A stretch of DNA of 64,000 nucleotides, from NCBI RefSeq assembly GCF_003816055.1, contig NZ_CP033906.1, positions 3,844,001 through 3,908,000 of the forward strand. Direction: 5' to 3'. Within the stretch, counting starts at the first letter, position 1, and each line of letters begins with the position of its first letter. This DNA comes from Bacillus sp. FJAT-42376. Its GTDB lineage: Bacteria; Bacillota; Bacilli; Bacillales; Bacillaceae. A program made the position numbers and the translations under genes. A model generated the notes under the pieces. It searched no databases. It was given only the letters and a program-made list of their open reading frames with translations, and was not told where the DNA came from. Below are positions 53,976 through 62,753 of the stretch, in pieces.

Positions 53976-54650
53976 CTAGTTGTCCATCATGTAATTCAAA
54001 AAGCACTTTATTAAGGATTTTGATTGCTGAAAATGGTGCCTTCCTTCCGCAATTTCATCCCAGCTCTGAACATACCGGCCTTTAGCAGGCGTTTCGCTCT
54101 CGGCAACTTTTGAGACGATTTCCTCTGTGAATTCCAGATGAAACTGGAGTCCAATAACCTTGTCACCAAAAAGAAAGGCTTGGTTGCTGCATGCTTCGCT
54201 CTCGGCCAGCCACACCGCTCCTTCCGGAATGGAAAAGGAATCTCCATGCCACTGCATTGCTTGAAAACTCGCAGGCAGCCCCGGAATCCGGGAATCTCTC
54301 ATTTTCACCTCGTGCCAGCCTACCTCTTCAAATTCGTTTCGGCTTACTCTTCCGCCTAAAGCGCTCGCGGTTAATTGGGATCCCATGCAGATTCCGAGCA
54401 CCTTTTTCCCTGATTGGATGGCTCCTGAAATAAATTCTTTTTCCTTGAGAAGCCACGGATATTCGTCTGTTTGATCAATATTCATCGGACCGCCAAGTAC
54501 GATAAGCAAATCAAACTCCTCTGTTTTAGGGAAACGCACATCTGTTTTATACATCGCCGTTTTCGTCAGCAGGCAGCGGTTTTCATCTATCCAGTCCTGT
54601 ATGAATCCAAGCCCCTCATAGGGCACATGCTGCAAATAATGAATTCTCAA
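53976..54650 (-). CDS. class I glutamine amidotransferase (GATase1) domain protein
   Basis: A 224-aa stand-alone glutaminase domain of the GuaA N-terminal type. The nucleophile elbow GICMGSQL holds Cys near residue 86, and the His-x-Glu pair is in GLQFHLEF near 173-177. LRIHYLQHVPYEGLGF opens the protein. It resembles the GMP-synthase-like GATases whose amination partners are unknown. The start is TTG 54650, with AAGGAG 8 nt upstream; codons to 54767 belong to the riboswitch leader. Confidence 0.85.
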   Translation of the reverse strand: MRIHYLQHVPYEGLGFIQDWIDENRCLLTKTAMYKTDVRFPKTEEFDLLIVLGGPMNIDQTDEYPWLLKEKEFISGAIQSGKKVLGICMGSQLTASALGGRVSRNEFEEVGWHEVKMRDSRIPGLPASFQAMQWHGDSFSIPEGAVWLAESEACSNQAFLFGDKVIGLQFHLEFTEEIVSKVAESETPAKGRYVQSWDEIAEGRHHFQQSKSLIKCFLNYMMDN

Positions 54651-54670
54651 TTTGAACTCTCCTTTTCCTG

Positions 54671-54713
54671 AAAAAAAGCCCGGAGAAGATACCTTTATGA
54701 CATCCTCCCGGGC
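54671..54713 (-). terminator. leader terminator of the ykkC-type riboswitch
   Basis: GCCCGGGAGGAT pairs with ATCTTCTCCGGGC on the minus strand and ends in TTTTTTT. The 5' arm includes the conserved 3' aptamer segment CCCGGGAGG, so it competes with aptamer folding. Confidence 0.85.
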
Positions 54714-54795
54714 CCTCCGTGTACACGAATCGTGCGCTTCCTCTCGGACCAGACCGGCTAAAAGCACGCGGAACCCTAGGAAACTTTGTTATGAA
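54700..54795 (-). ncRNA. ykkC-family riboswitch aptamer upstream of the GATase gene
   Basis: The minus strand carries the ykkC words CTAGGGTTCCG, TGGTCCGAGAG, ACACGGAGGG and CCCGGGAGG in order. The usual ~7-nt insert (AUAAAAG type) between GGG and CCC is missing. Ligands in this family are guanidine, ppGpp or PRPP; the class cannot be read reliably by eye. Confidence 0.8.
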
Positions 54796-54966
54796 TGTAC
54801 ACGTATAGAGGGCTTCCCGTCAACGCCCTTTTCTCTATGTAAATCTCGTTTTTTTGAAATTCTGATTTTCACGGGGTTTTTAATTGCCGACTGACCCATC
54901 CGTATGTTTACTGTTTCACATACAGGGAAAATAATCTGCAGAGATTATTTTGGGAGGTTATATAAA

Positions 54967-55791
54967 ATGGGAAGATTAGAAAACAAAACAGCTGTCATTA
55001 CCGGAGCAGCAACAGGGATTGGACAGGCAACGGCGGAAATTTTTGCAAGAGAAGGCGCTAAAGTGATCTGCGCGGATATCAATAAAGACGAAATGCAGAA
55101 AACCGTTGATAAAATCAATAAAGACGGCGGACAGGCAGAGGCTGTTTATCTCGACGTTTCGAGCGAGGAAAGCGTTATTGACTTTGCCGGCAAATTGAAG
55201 GAGGCATACGGTACCATCGATATTCTATTTAATAATGCAGGAGTTGATCAGCAAGGCGGAAAAGTGCATGAGTACCCGGTCGAGCTGTTCGACAAAATCA
55301 TTGCCGTCGATTTGAGGGGAACGTTTCTTACAAGCAAATACGTAATCCCGCTCATGCTTGAAAACGGAGGCTCCATTATCAACACTTCCTCCATGTCAGG
55401 CCGGGCAGCCGATCTTGACCGCTCAGGCTATAATGCAGCAAAAGGAGGCATCACCAATTTCACCCGGGCAATGGCTATTGACTATGCACGTGATGGAATC
55501 CGGGTCAACTCCCTTTCCCCCGGAACGATTGAAACACCACTCATTGACACACTAGTCGGCGGCAAAGACGAGGATATGGGCGAAAAATTCAGAGAAGCCA
55601 ACAAATGGATTACCCCAATGGGCAGACTCGGGCGTCCGGAAGAAATGGCAACCGTCGCTTTGTTCCTTGCCTCCGACGACAGCTCTTATGTCACCGGAGA
55701 AGACATCACCGCAGACGGCGGAATCATGGCTTATACATGGCCGGGTAAAATGCTGATCGAACAGGATCAGTGGAAAAAAGATACGGAATGA
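54967..55791 (+). CDS. short-chain dehydrogenase/reductase
   Basis: A 274-aa SDR: TGAATGIG at 12-19, NNAG (FNNAGVDQQG), active-site S (NTSSMSG) and YNAAK, C-terminal ITADGGIMAYTW. ATG 54967 has GGGAGG 9 nt upstream, while codons from 54904 have none. It is divergent from the GATase gene. Sequence is of the general glucose-dehydrogenase/3-oxoacyl reductase type; substrate unknown. Confidence 0.88.
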   Translation: MGRLENKTAVITGAATGIGQATAEIFAREGAKVICADINKDEMQKTVDKINKDGGQAEAVYLDVSSEESVIDFAGKLKEAYGTIDILFNNAGVDQQGGKVHEYPVELFDKIIAVDLRGTFLTSKYVIPLMLENGGSIINTSSMSGRAADLDRSGYNAAKGGITNFTRAMAIDYARDGIRVNSLSPGTIETPLIDTLVGGKDEDMGEKFREANKWITPMGRLGRPEEMATVALFLASDDSSYVTGEDITADGGIMAYTWPGKMLIEQDQWKKDTE

Positions 55792-55807
55792 TTGAACGGG
55801 CATCTCT

Positions 55808-56788
55808 TTATGAGGTGCTTTTTTCTATGAAAGAAAGCTCGTAGACTCTGCCTTTGTTTTGGCCGGCGGATTTTAGGTTGAGGGATTGGAGGAGGCGGGT
55901 CGCAGCCGAAATAGAATTTATGCTTAAGAAATCTCTCATTGCTTTATTAGTTATCCGATCACCAATTAAGAGATAATAGTCATTTACAGCATCAATATAG
56001 GCGTGTTTGAAATAAGCATGACATTTGCCGCAGAACCAGGACCCATGACACTTTTCAATGATCTCTTGACACGCTGGACACATTACTCCCTTCAGCAATT
56101 CATTCCTGTGAATATTATAACGTTCCAGTATAGAGGAGTTTTCTTCTTCATGATGTTTATTTAGTAACCTTCCTATTTTTTTCATCTGCTTTTCGTCATA
56201 AAAACACTTTTTATAATTCGTATTTATCTCTTCATATTTTGAGATGAGTTTTTCCGCATGAAGAACTTTTTTGATAACTGAAGCTGAATTTTGTTCAGGA
56301 GCCTTAATAATAGTCTGTGGACTGCTGATGACAACTATGCCGGTTACAGGAAGTAATTCAAACCCTTTAATCATTAACCAGTTCCTGAAGCTTGATTCCA
56401 GTCTTTGTATTTGCAGCAAAGGATCAAGAAATCCTGTTTCCTGTCCATCCTTTGTTCGAATCAATTGATTAAAAATGGAATCAAAATAGATTGTACCTGC
56501 AAGGTTTTTCACCTCAATAATCAAGACAAACCGATTAGTAAGGATGAGAGTATCTATTTGAAAGACACCTTTCCCATTCTTTAAACGAATATCGTGCAAA
56601 ATATAAGTGCTGCTGTCATCCATTTGAGATAAATGGTAATCCAATGATTTCTCTCCGCGAAAACCAGCTAGCCTTTTATAAAGTTCTTCTTTCAAAAATG
56701 GGATTTTAGGATGATTTGGAGGAATTCTCCTAAGAAGTGCTTGTAACTTGAGGATTTTCAGAGGGGTTTTTCTTTCTTTTACTATCAT
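55808..56788 (-). CDS. NERD domain protein with zinc-finger-like motif (paralog 2)
   Basis: A 326-aa paralog of the NERD protein at 37061-38035: the same plan with GFRGEKSLDYHLS, QIDTLILTNRFVLIIEVKNLAGT (D and E-x-K core), a Cys cluster CPAC...CGKC near 234-255 and the helical end MRDFLSINSISAATRLL. AGGAGTG precedes ATG. Like its paralog it has a periodic repeat array directly upstream, with a different word. It is not followed by a nucleotidyltransferase gene. Confidence 0.85.
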   Translation of the reverse strand: MIVKERKTPLKILKLQALLRRIPPNHPKIPFLKEELYKRLAGFRGEKSLDYHLSQMDDSSTYILHDIRLKNGKGVFQIDTLILTNRFVLIIEVKNLAGTIYFDSIFNQLIRTKDGQETGFLDPLLQIQRLESSFRNWLMIKGFELLPVTGIVVISSPQTIIKAPEQNSASVIKKVLHAEKLISKYEEINTNYKKCFYDEKQMKKIGRLLNKHHEEENSSILERYNIHRNELLKGVMCPACQEIIEKCHGSWFCGKCHAYFKHAYIDAVNDYYLLIGDRITNKAMRDFLSINSISAATRLLQSLNLKSAGQNKGRVYELSFIEKSTS

Positions 56789-56845
56789 TCCATCACTCCT
56801 GTCACGTTTTATCTTACTTTCGTTGTTGAAATGGAAAATCCTTCA

Positions 56846-56985
56846 TTAATATTGAAATCCGTTGAATCCGTTTATTATCGAAAATCCGCTTTTATTATTG
56901 AAAGGTTTCCATATATTATCGAAAATTTATATATATTATCGAAAATACACTTTTTATTAGCGATATTTTATATTTCGACAATATT
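56846..56985. repeat. array of ATTATCGAAAAT-like words, ~20-bp period, upstream of NERD gene 2
   Basis: Words begin at 56874 (ATTATCG), 56894 (ATTATTG), 56915 (ATTATCG), 56935 (ATTATCG) and 56955 (ATTAGCG), spacing 20, 21, 20, 20. Degenerate forms occur at 56849 and 56861 and after 56960. The core is ATTAT[CT]GAAA with an AT-rich linker. It lies 60-190 bp from the NERD start codon. Confidence 0.82.
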
Positions 56986-57132
56986 CGCATCCCGTCCCTC
57001 CCCTCCCACTCCCCCTTCCAGCAATAAAAACTCGTAACCACCCACCCAAATACGTTATAATAAAAGGTAATGAATTATCCCTATCACAACCAAATCCTAT
57101 GATAGATTTAATACCGAAAGAGAGTGAACAGT

Positions 57133-57852
57133 ATGGGTCGTAAGTGGAATAACATTAAGGAAAAGAAGGCAGCTAAGGATAAAAACACGAGCCGGATTTA
57201 TGCCAAGTTCGGCCGCGAAATTTATGTTGTGGCGAAACAAGGCGAGCCGGATCCTGAATTAAACCAAGCCTTGAAGTTCGTTCTTGAACGGGCAAAAACG
57301 TACAATGTGCCGAAGCATATTATTGACCGTGCCATCGAGAAAGCAAAAGGCGGATCTGAGGAAAACTACGATACGCTTCGCTATGAAGGATTCGGGCCAA
57401 ACGGGTCAATGGTAATCGTTGATGCACTGACAAACAACGTAAACCGCACCGCTTCCGAGGTTCGCGCAGCATTCGGGAAAAATGGCGGAAACATGGGCGT
57501 CAGCGGTTCTGTGGCTTATATGTTTGACGCAACGGCTGTTATCGGAGTAGAAGGAAAAGATTCCGATGACGTACTTGAGCTTTTAATGGAAGCAGATGTA
57601 GATGCACGCGATATCCAGGAAGAAGAGGATTCCGTGATCGTTTATGCAGAGCCGGATCAATTCCACGCTATGCAGGAAGCATTCAAAGGCGCCGGCATTA
57701 CGGAATTCACTGTAGCCGAGCTGTCCATGCTTGCTCAAAACGATGTAGAGCTTCCGGAAGATGCTCAGGCTCAATTCGAAAAATTGATTGATGCACTTGA
57801 AGATTTAGAGGATGTCCAGCAGGTTTATCATAACGTCGACCTGGGCGAATAA
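57133..57852 (+). CDS. yeeI: YebC/PmpR family protein YeeI
   Basis: A 239-aa protein, exactly the length of B. subtilis YeeI. It has the family's N-terminal [29 protein letters not shown], then the [27 protein letters not shown] stretch with NRTASEVR. YebC-family proteins act as translation or transcription factors; recent work places YebC-type proteins at stalled poly-proline ribosomes. ATG 57133 is used, with AAAGAGAG upstream. Confidence 0.93.
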   Translation: MGRKWNNIKEKKAAKDKNTSRIYAKFGREIYVVAKQGEPDPELNQALKFVLERAKTYNVPKHIIDRAIEKAKGGSEENYDTLRYEGFGPNGSMVIVDALTNNVNRTASEVRAAFGKNGGNMGVSGSVAYMFDATAVIGVEGKDSDDVLELLMEADVDARDIQEEEDSVIVYAEPDQFHAMQEAFKGAGITEFTVAELSMLAQNDVELPEDAQAQFEKLIDALEDLEDVQQVYHNVDLGE

Positions 57853-57857
57853 CAGGG

Positions 57858-57890
57858 AAAAGCAGATCCGGTCAGCGGATCTGCTTTTTT
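57858..57890 (+). terminator. terminator of yeeI
   Basis: AAAAGCAGATCC/GGATCTGCTTTTTT hairpin with a short loop, right after the stop codon. Confidence 0.92.
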
Positions 57891-57907
57891 CATTGGGATT
57901 TGCGGCT

Positions 57908-57988
57908 GTGGAATCCGCTGATTATGAAAAAGTCATCGATCAGGAATTCAAAGGCTTTGAAAAACCGGATTGGATGAAAAAACGATAA
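57908..57988 (+). pseudogene. 3' fragment of a lost gene
   Basis: A short open frame reads VESADYEKVIDQEFKGFEKPDWMKKR-like residues (the run is 26 codons) to a TAA at 57986. No start signal precedes it, but a good terminator (58005-58042) follows at once, as expected for the tail of a deleted gene. Family not recognised. Confidence 0.35.
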
Positions 57989-58004
57989 CCCTGCTGATAT
58001 ATAT

Positions 58005-58042
58005 GAGCCTTGTTCCTTATTTTAAGGATAAGGCTCTCTTTT
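58005..58042 (+). terminator. terminator after the gene remnant
   Basis: GAGCCTT/AAGGCTC outer stem with an inner CCTTA/TAAGG stem, then TCTTTT. Confidence 0.7.
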
Positions 58043-58327
58043 CATGTTCCCTGTACCATTCCGAAAAGCTAAGATCGAGGTTTTCAATGAAGAATAGCTG
58101 CCGATTGCAGCTCCTCCATAAAAAAAACCCATGAACAGGCCTGCCCATAAATCATGTCGGTGACTGTAAAAAACAGAAATCAGCAAACCCAGGAGTGATG
58201 CGATGGTCGGGATATATTTCCGCGGGACGGGCAGAAAAATTTTAATAAGCTATGTGACGACCAAAACGACCGGAATAGCCAGAACAGCGTCCCAGAAATT
58301 TGTATGGATAACGGGGAATTCAGTCAT
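58022..58327 (-). pseudogene. small membrane protein gene broken by an in-frame TAG
   Basis: From ATG 58327 (AAGGA 9 nt upstream) the frame gives MTEFPVIHTNFWDAVLAIPV and four more codons, meets TAG at 58250-58252 (codon 26), then continues open for 75 codons to TAA at 58022. The later part reads KIFLPVPRKYIPTIAS, ISVFYSHRHDLWAGLFMG and SYSSLKTSILAFRNG, with three hydrophobic segments in all. The size and topology resemble phage holins or small inner membrane proteins. A single nonsense change is the only defect seen. Confidence 0.65.
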
Positions 58328-58607
58328 AGACAGAGGTCCTTATTATATAAGTTTCTTTTTTCATATACGCTTCCTCCCAGCCCATCTTTCTATGTAATAT
58401 TAGACAAATAAAGGCTGACTATACCAAAACAAGACCTTCATTCCCGGTCTGCTTTTCGGGCAGGCATAAAACGATGTTATTCCCCTGCTGAATTCCATCG
58501 TTTTTCGGAGCTGAAGCGAACCGATTTATCTGCCGATCTACATCAACTGCAGCAAGAATACAGGTGGAATTTCATGCTATAGTAAAAGAAAAAATGGTGA
58601 GGATTTT
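58328..58607. other. intergenic gap, no feature
   Basis: About 280 bp with no recognised gene or RNA. It should hold the promoter of the 266-aa membrane protein. Confidence 0.4.
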
Positions 58608-59408
58608 ATGAGGGAGAAACAGAGGAAAAAAGCTGAGGTTAAAAAACAAAAAGAAATAAAAAAACGGATACGGAGACACCAGCTCAAAAAACAGGCAGAT
58701 AGACAAGAAGATTCTTCCCTTAAAGAGGCTATGGTTATGGCCTTTGGTTTATTGATGCTTCTGGGAATTGGCTGGTATCTTCTTTACAGCCATATTCATG
58801 AAAGACGTACGAAATACGGCTGGGAGCCTGCCATGAAAAAACCTTATTTTGACTGGTTCAATACAGCTTCCAATCTTTATATTGCCATTGCCGCTATCGT
58901 CATCCTTCTCAATATCATACTTTTAATGAATGAAAAGAAAATCTCCTGGCGTTTTCCTAAAATTACTTCCCTGATCAAAGGATTGCCTTTTATCGCAGCA
59001 GGTACGGGAGCAGTCGGAGGGCTGCTGGCAGCTCTTATTAAAGTTGAAGTTCCTCATTTGGCTTTTTCCTATGGACTAATTTTAGCAGCCATTATTTTCA
59101 CTCAGCTGATTTTGTATCAATGGAAAAAAGGATGGTTTCCGAACACCGAAGTTATCTGTTTATCGATTGCGGCCCTTGTATCACTCGTATTTTTATTCAT
59201 GGGCGAATCGACAGTCGAACGCTTTTATATTATCGGGAAAGGAAGGAATCCTGATCCAATTGGAACGAAAATTTTTACATGCTTAATAGGATTGGGAGGA
59301 TACCTGCTTATCGCGATCCCGCTCTACTTTATTCTTTTCTATCATAGAGATGATTCCGCCGAGGGAAGAAAAATCAATGTAAAAGGCGGAACTGACTTAA
59401 AGGGATGA
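58608..59408 (+). CDS. membrane protein of unknown function
   Basis: A 266-aa protein. The first 40 residues are strongly basic (KKRIRRHQLKKQADR), then about six hydrophobic helices (~45-60, 88-106, 122-142, 148-165, 178-196, 225-245). A loop reads FYIIGKGRNPDPIG. No family recognised. GGTGAGGA precedes ATG by 4 nt. Stands alone, ended by a bidirectional terminator. Confidence 0.7.
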   Translation: MREKQRKKAEVKKQKEIKKRIRRHQLKKQADRQEDSSLKEAMVMAFGLLMLLGIGWYLLYSHIHERRTKYGWEPAMKKPYFDWFNTASNLYIAIAAIVILLNIILLMNEKKISWRFPKITSLIKGLPFIAAGTGAVGGLLAALIKVEVPHLAFSYGLILAAIIFTQLILYQWKKGWFPNTEVICLSIAALVSLVFLFMGESTVERFYIIGKGRNPDPIGTKIFTCLIGLGGYLLIAIPLYFILFYHRDDSAEGRKINVKGGTDLKG

Positions 59409-59458
59409 TGTTTTGCTGTCACTGGGAGAATATTGCTTCGGCAGCAATTTATCTTACT

Positions 59459-59486
59459 GAAAAAGGCCCCGTAAAGAGGCCTTTTC
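59459..59486. terminator. bidirectional terminator
   Basis: AAAAGGCC/GGCCTTTT stem between the converging membrane protein and PBP genes. Confidence 0.85.
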
Positions 59487-59489
59487 TTC

Positions 59490-61622
59490 TTATTCTATCT
59501 TTTCTTTGTATGTCTCAGGCGGTGTTTCTTCATATTTCTTCTGCAGATCCACATAAGCTTTTACTACTCGTGAAGCAATCGCTTTATTGATATCCGCCTT
59601 TGCATAAGGAACGACTACACTAAAAGCGATTTCCGGTTTTTCGGAAGGGTAGTAGCCAACAAAATTAATGTTGTACGTTTTCTCAGTCAGCTTGGAGTCC
59701 GGATAGCGATAGGTCGTTTGAGCTGTACCGGTCTTTCCTGATACATCGAGACCTGGGAATTTTCCTGCAGCGGTTCCTCCTGTTTGGGTTACCGCTTTGA
59801 ATCCTCTCTGAACCTGTTTGATCTCTGCTTCCGAATTGTTAATCCGATTTAAGATTTTCGGTTCCTTATTTAAATGATATGGGCCAATGCCATTTTCAGA
59901 AATAGGGTCATGAACTGATTTTACGACCCGGGGCTGAATACGATACCCCCCGTTTGCGATTACGGATACATATTGGGCTAGCTGAAGCGGTGTATACGTA
60001 TCAAGCTGGCCAATCGAGAAATCCATCAGCTGGCCGACTCGTTCCGGATCTGTTCTGTACCCATGGGATTCATTTGGCAGGTCAATTCCTGTTTCCATTC
60101 CCAGACCAAACTGATAATATCCGTTTCTTAACGTCTCAATATCTTTGAAACTTCCTTTAAACGGACCGTTTTCCACATAAGAGAATCCGGCAATGTTTTC
60201 AATAACCGCTTTGAACATGTAAATATTGGAACTCTTTTTCAATGCTTCAATATCATTCACCCAGCCAAGTGAACGGTCTCCCGCAGAAGACTTGGTTGCC
60301 GTGTTTTTAAAAGTCATTGGAGCATCATAATAGGATTTATAGGTGGACATCCCATGCTGATAGGCGGTCAAAACCGTAGCACCCTTCACGACAGATCCCA
60401 TCTCATACTGTCCCGTGAACGCTCCATAGGAAAAATCGAGCGGCTTGCTGCTCTCCTTGAAATTGAATTGCTTGCCGGACATGGATAGAACGTCTCCTGA
60501 ATTTGGATCCATCACCACAGCGAATGCGCTGCTTACAAGCCGGTTGCCGGATCCTCTTCTCCCTTTGATGATTTCTTCCTCAATAATTTTATCGATTTCT
60601 TTTTGGAGCTCCATGTCAAATGTGAGCTTTAGATCATAGCCGCGGCTGCCCGCAGAGATGACTTCCTCGGATACATGGCCGTCTTTATCCGTTGTATACT
60701 GTATTTTTGATTTGGCTGCATTCAGGTATTGTTCATACTGCATTTCTATATACCCTTTGCCCACCCGGTCATTCCTTGAATAGCCCCTGGTCTGGAAGTA
60801 ATCCATTCTTTCTTTCGGGATACCTTCTGCTGAAGATGTGACTTTGCCAAGAAGCGGTCCCAGCAAATCGCCATACGGATAGTGCCTGTCCCAGTCCGTA
60901 ATAATATTGATCCCAGGCAATTTATCCAGGTTCTCGGATACACGGGCCATTTCATCCTGTGTGAGCATCACATCCGGACCTGTTTTCCCATCCTTGGAAG
61001 GCATTTGAGCCTTGATGATTTGAGGTTCATATTGATAGCCGGAGGAGAAGCGTTTGAACAGGACAGCCATGGACAGCTGCTGTGGATCCATTTTCATCTT
61101 TTCTATTTCCGTTTGGGGAATGTTTTTAACCTGAAGCTGATATTGGGCTTTTCCATCGAGCTTCAGATCTTTCTTTGAAAGCAGCTTTTTGGCCTTTTTC
61201 GGATGGGCAGAGAGCCAGTAGTCTCTCAAATCCCGCCCGCTTTCCTGTTCCTTTATTTTCTTAATCGCTTCTGATTCCACCTGTATAAGCTTGCTTAGTT
61301 CTTTAACAGCCCGAATCTTATCTTCAGGTTTCGTTTTTTTGTCAACGGTATAGGTAATGGCAGGCACCCCAATATTATCAACGACAACCCGGCCGTAGCG
61401 GTCATACATTTTCCCTCTTGGCGCTGGATAGGCAGATACGTTCGTCTCAGATCTTGAGACTTCCTTCGTATATTCCTCTCCCCTGACAATTTGAACAATT
61501 CCTAAACGGACAATGACTAAAACAAAAACGAGAAATACAGCTAAAAAAAGAATATTCATCCGAAGATGCCTCGTTTTTTTCAATGCCCGGTTTTCTGATG
61601 TACTTGCTGCCGGTTCGGTCAT
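59490..61622 (-). CDS. pbpA: class B penicillin-binding protein (PbpA/PbpH type)
   Basis: About 710 aa. One N-terminal helix (~26-44) anchors it. A dimerisation/pedestal region begins at YPAPRGKMYDRYGRVVVDN; the transpeptidase domain has S413-x-x-K (GSVVKGAT), S-S-N at 467-469 and KTGTA near 640. Lengths of B. subtilis PBP2a (716) and PbpH (704) match. These enzymes cross-link peptidoglycan for rod elongation, with RodA and MreB. ATG 61622 lies 10 nt after GGGGAG; a GTG at 61631 is too close. Monocistronic. Confidence 0.9.
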   Translation of the reverse strand: MTEPAASTSENRALKKTRHLRMNILFLAVFLVFVLVIVRLGIVQIVRGEEYTKEVSRSETNVSAYPAPRGKMYDRYGRVVVDNIGVPAITYTVDKKTKPEDKIRAVKELSKLIQVESEAIKKIKEQESGRDLRDYWLSAHPKKAKKLLSKKDLKLDGKAQYQLQVKNIPQTEIEKMKMDPQQLSMAVLFKRFSSGYQYEPQIIKAQMPSKDGKTGPDVMLTQDEMARVSENLDKLPGINIITDWDRHYPYGDLLGPLLGKVTSSAEGIPKERMDYFQTRGYSRNDRVGKGYIEMQYEQYLNAAKSKIQYTTDKDGHVSEEVISAGSRGYDLKLTFDMELQKEIDKIIEEEIIKGRRGSGNRLVSSAFAVVMDPNSGDVLSMSGKQFNFKESSKPLDFSYGAFTGQYEMGSVVKGATVLTAYQHGMSTYKSYYDAPMTFKNTATKSSAGDRSLGWVNDIEALKKSSNIYMFKAVIENIAGFSYVENGPFKGSFKDIETLRNGYYQFGLGMETGIDLPNESHGYRTDPERVGQLMDFSIGQLDTYTPLQLAQYVSVIANGGYRIQPRVVKSVHDPISENGIGPYHLNKEPKILNRINNSEAEIKQVQRGFKAVTQTGGTAAGKFPGLDVSGKTGTAQTTYRYPDSKLTEKTYNINFVGYYPSEKPEIAFSVVVPYAKADINKAIASRVVKAYVDLQKKYEETPPETYKEKIE

Positions 61623-61743
61623 GTTATTCACTCTCCCCTTTAGATCGTATCACCCGCTCTCTCATTCTACATTTTTTTACAAGTCAATAAAACCCAAATG
61701 AGGGATTAATTAAAAATGTTTCCCGGACAGTCCGTAAAATACG

Positions 61744-61771
61744 AAAAAAACCAATTCAGTCCGCTGAATTG
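61744..61771 (-). terminator. terminator downstream of the MgtC gene
   Basis: CCAATTCAG/CTGAATTGG stem with TTTTTTT on the minus strand, 80 nt past the mgtC stop. Confidence 0.8.
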
Positions 61772-61850
61772 GGCAATCTCCGCGTTTCATTGATCTACCG
61801 TTATTAGTCTCTGAAAATCAGCAAGAAGCCGGGGGAACTGAACCTTCGGA

Positions 61851-62540
61851 TTACTCCATGTTTTCAACATCTGCCCGGATGATTCCCTTAGGCTTTCGAA
61901 CTTCATAAAAAATTTCCGTTGGATTGTCTTTCACTTCCGAGGTTACCACACAATAAATCGTAATCATTTCCACTTCTTCTTTTATCCTGATTCTTTTAAT
62001 TCCTAGTCTTTTTTCACGCAGGTCATCAAGCAGTGCGGTCAGATCGGTATCTTTTGCCGTATAGAGCTTTACCTTAAATTCTTTTTCTCTTAGCCTTCTT
62101 ATCACAAATTTTTCGAGAAGGACCGGAAGAATTTTTACTCCCGTAAAAATAAATACCACGCCGGCCAGCGCTTCAAAATAAAAACCTGCTCCAATGGTAA
62201 TCCCGATAGCTGCAGATGCAAAAACAAGAGCGGCCGTTGTCAGTCCTGAAATGACTTCGTTGTGTCTTCTTAGTATGACTCCGGCACCTAAAAACCCAAT
62301 TCCGCTTATCACATAGGAGGGAATCCGTCCCGGATCCATGGGACGGGAATAGGCTTCTGAATACTGAAAGGCCGACTCATAGGAAACGACCGTCAGCAAG
62401 CAGGCGGTGACTGAAATAATCAGACATGTTTTTAAGCCCAGGGGTTTTCCTTTTAATTCTCTTTCCAAACCGATAATAATGCCTGCAGCGGCTGCAAAAC
62501 TCAGCTTCAGCAGCACATTGAAATGGATTATTTCATCCAT
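61851..62540 (-). CDS. MgtC/SapB family membrane protein
   Basis: About 229 aa. Four to five helices in the N-terminal 140 residues carry the family motif IIGLERELKGKPLGLKT and ISGIGFLGAG; a cytoplasmic ACT-like C-terminal domain follows. MgtC proteins modulate P-type ATPases and F-ATPase or Mg2+ homeostasis. ATG 62540 has GGGGGGAGGG in front; an extension to 62564 would place the start inside this site. Confidence 0.9.
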   Translation of the reverse strand: MDEIIHFNVLLKLSFAAAAGIIIGLERELKGKPLGLKTCLIISVTACLLTVVSYESAFQYSEAYSRPMDPGRIPSYVISGIGFLGAGVILRRHNEVISGLTTAALVFASAAIGITIGAGFYFEALAGVVFIFTGVKILPVLLEKFVIRRLREKEFKVKLYTAKDTDLTALLDDLREKRLGIKRIRIKEEVEMITIYCVVTSEVKDNPTEIFYEVRKPKGIIRADVENME

Positions 62541-62753
62541 TTCCCTCCCCCCCTTTCCCATCACTTATCTAAGTATATAAAGGAAGGGGGGGAATTATTT
62601 GTTCTGACAAGCAGGAATAGAGAAAGTTAGCGGGGATGCTTTGCATCAAAAACGATTGCATCCTTCATACAAAATAGGTCTTTGGAATCATATGATAGCT
62701 TTATAGACTGCCGATAGTAAAAGAGAGTTTCTATATCTGAGAGGAGTTACAGC

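Noticed and set aside
54651..54767. N-terminal extension of the glutamine amidotransferase
   Set aside because: This stretch is the riboswitch terminator and aptamer 3' part; the TTG at 54650 has its own ribosome site.
58203..58397. 64-codon plus-strand frame
   Set aside because: It is antisense to the amber-interrupted membrane gene and lacks a supporting start signal.
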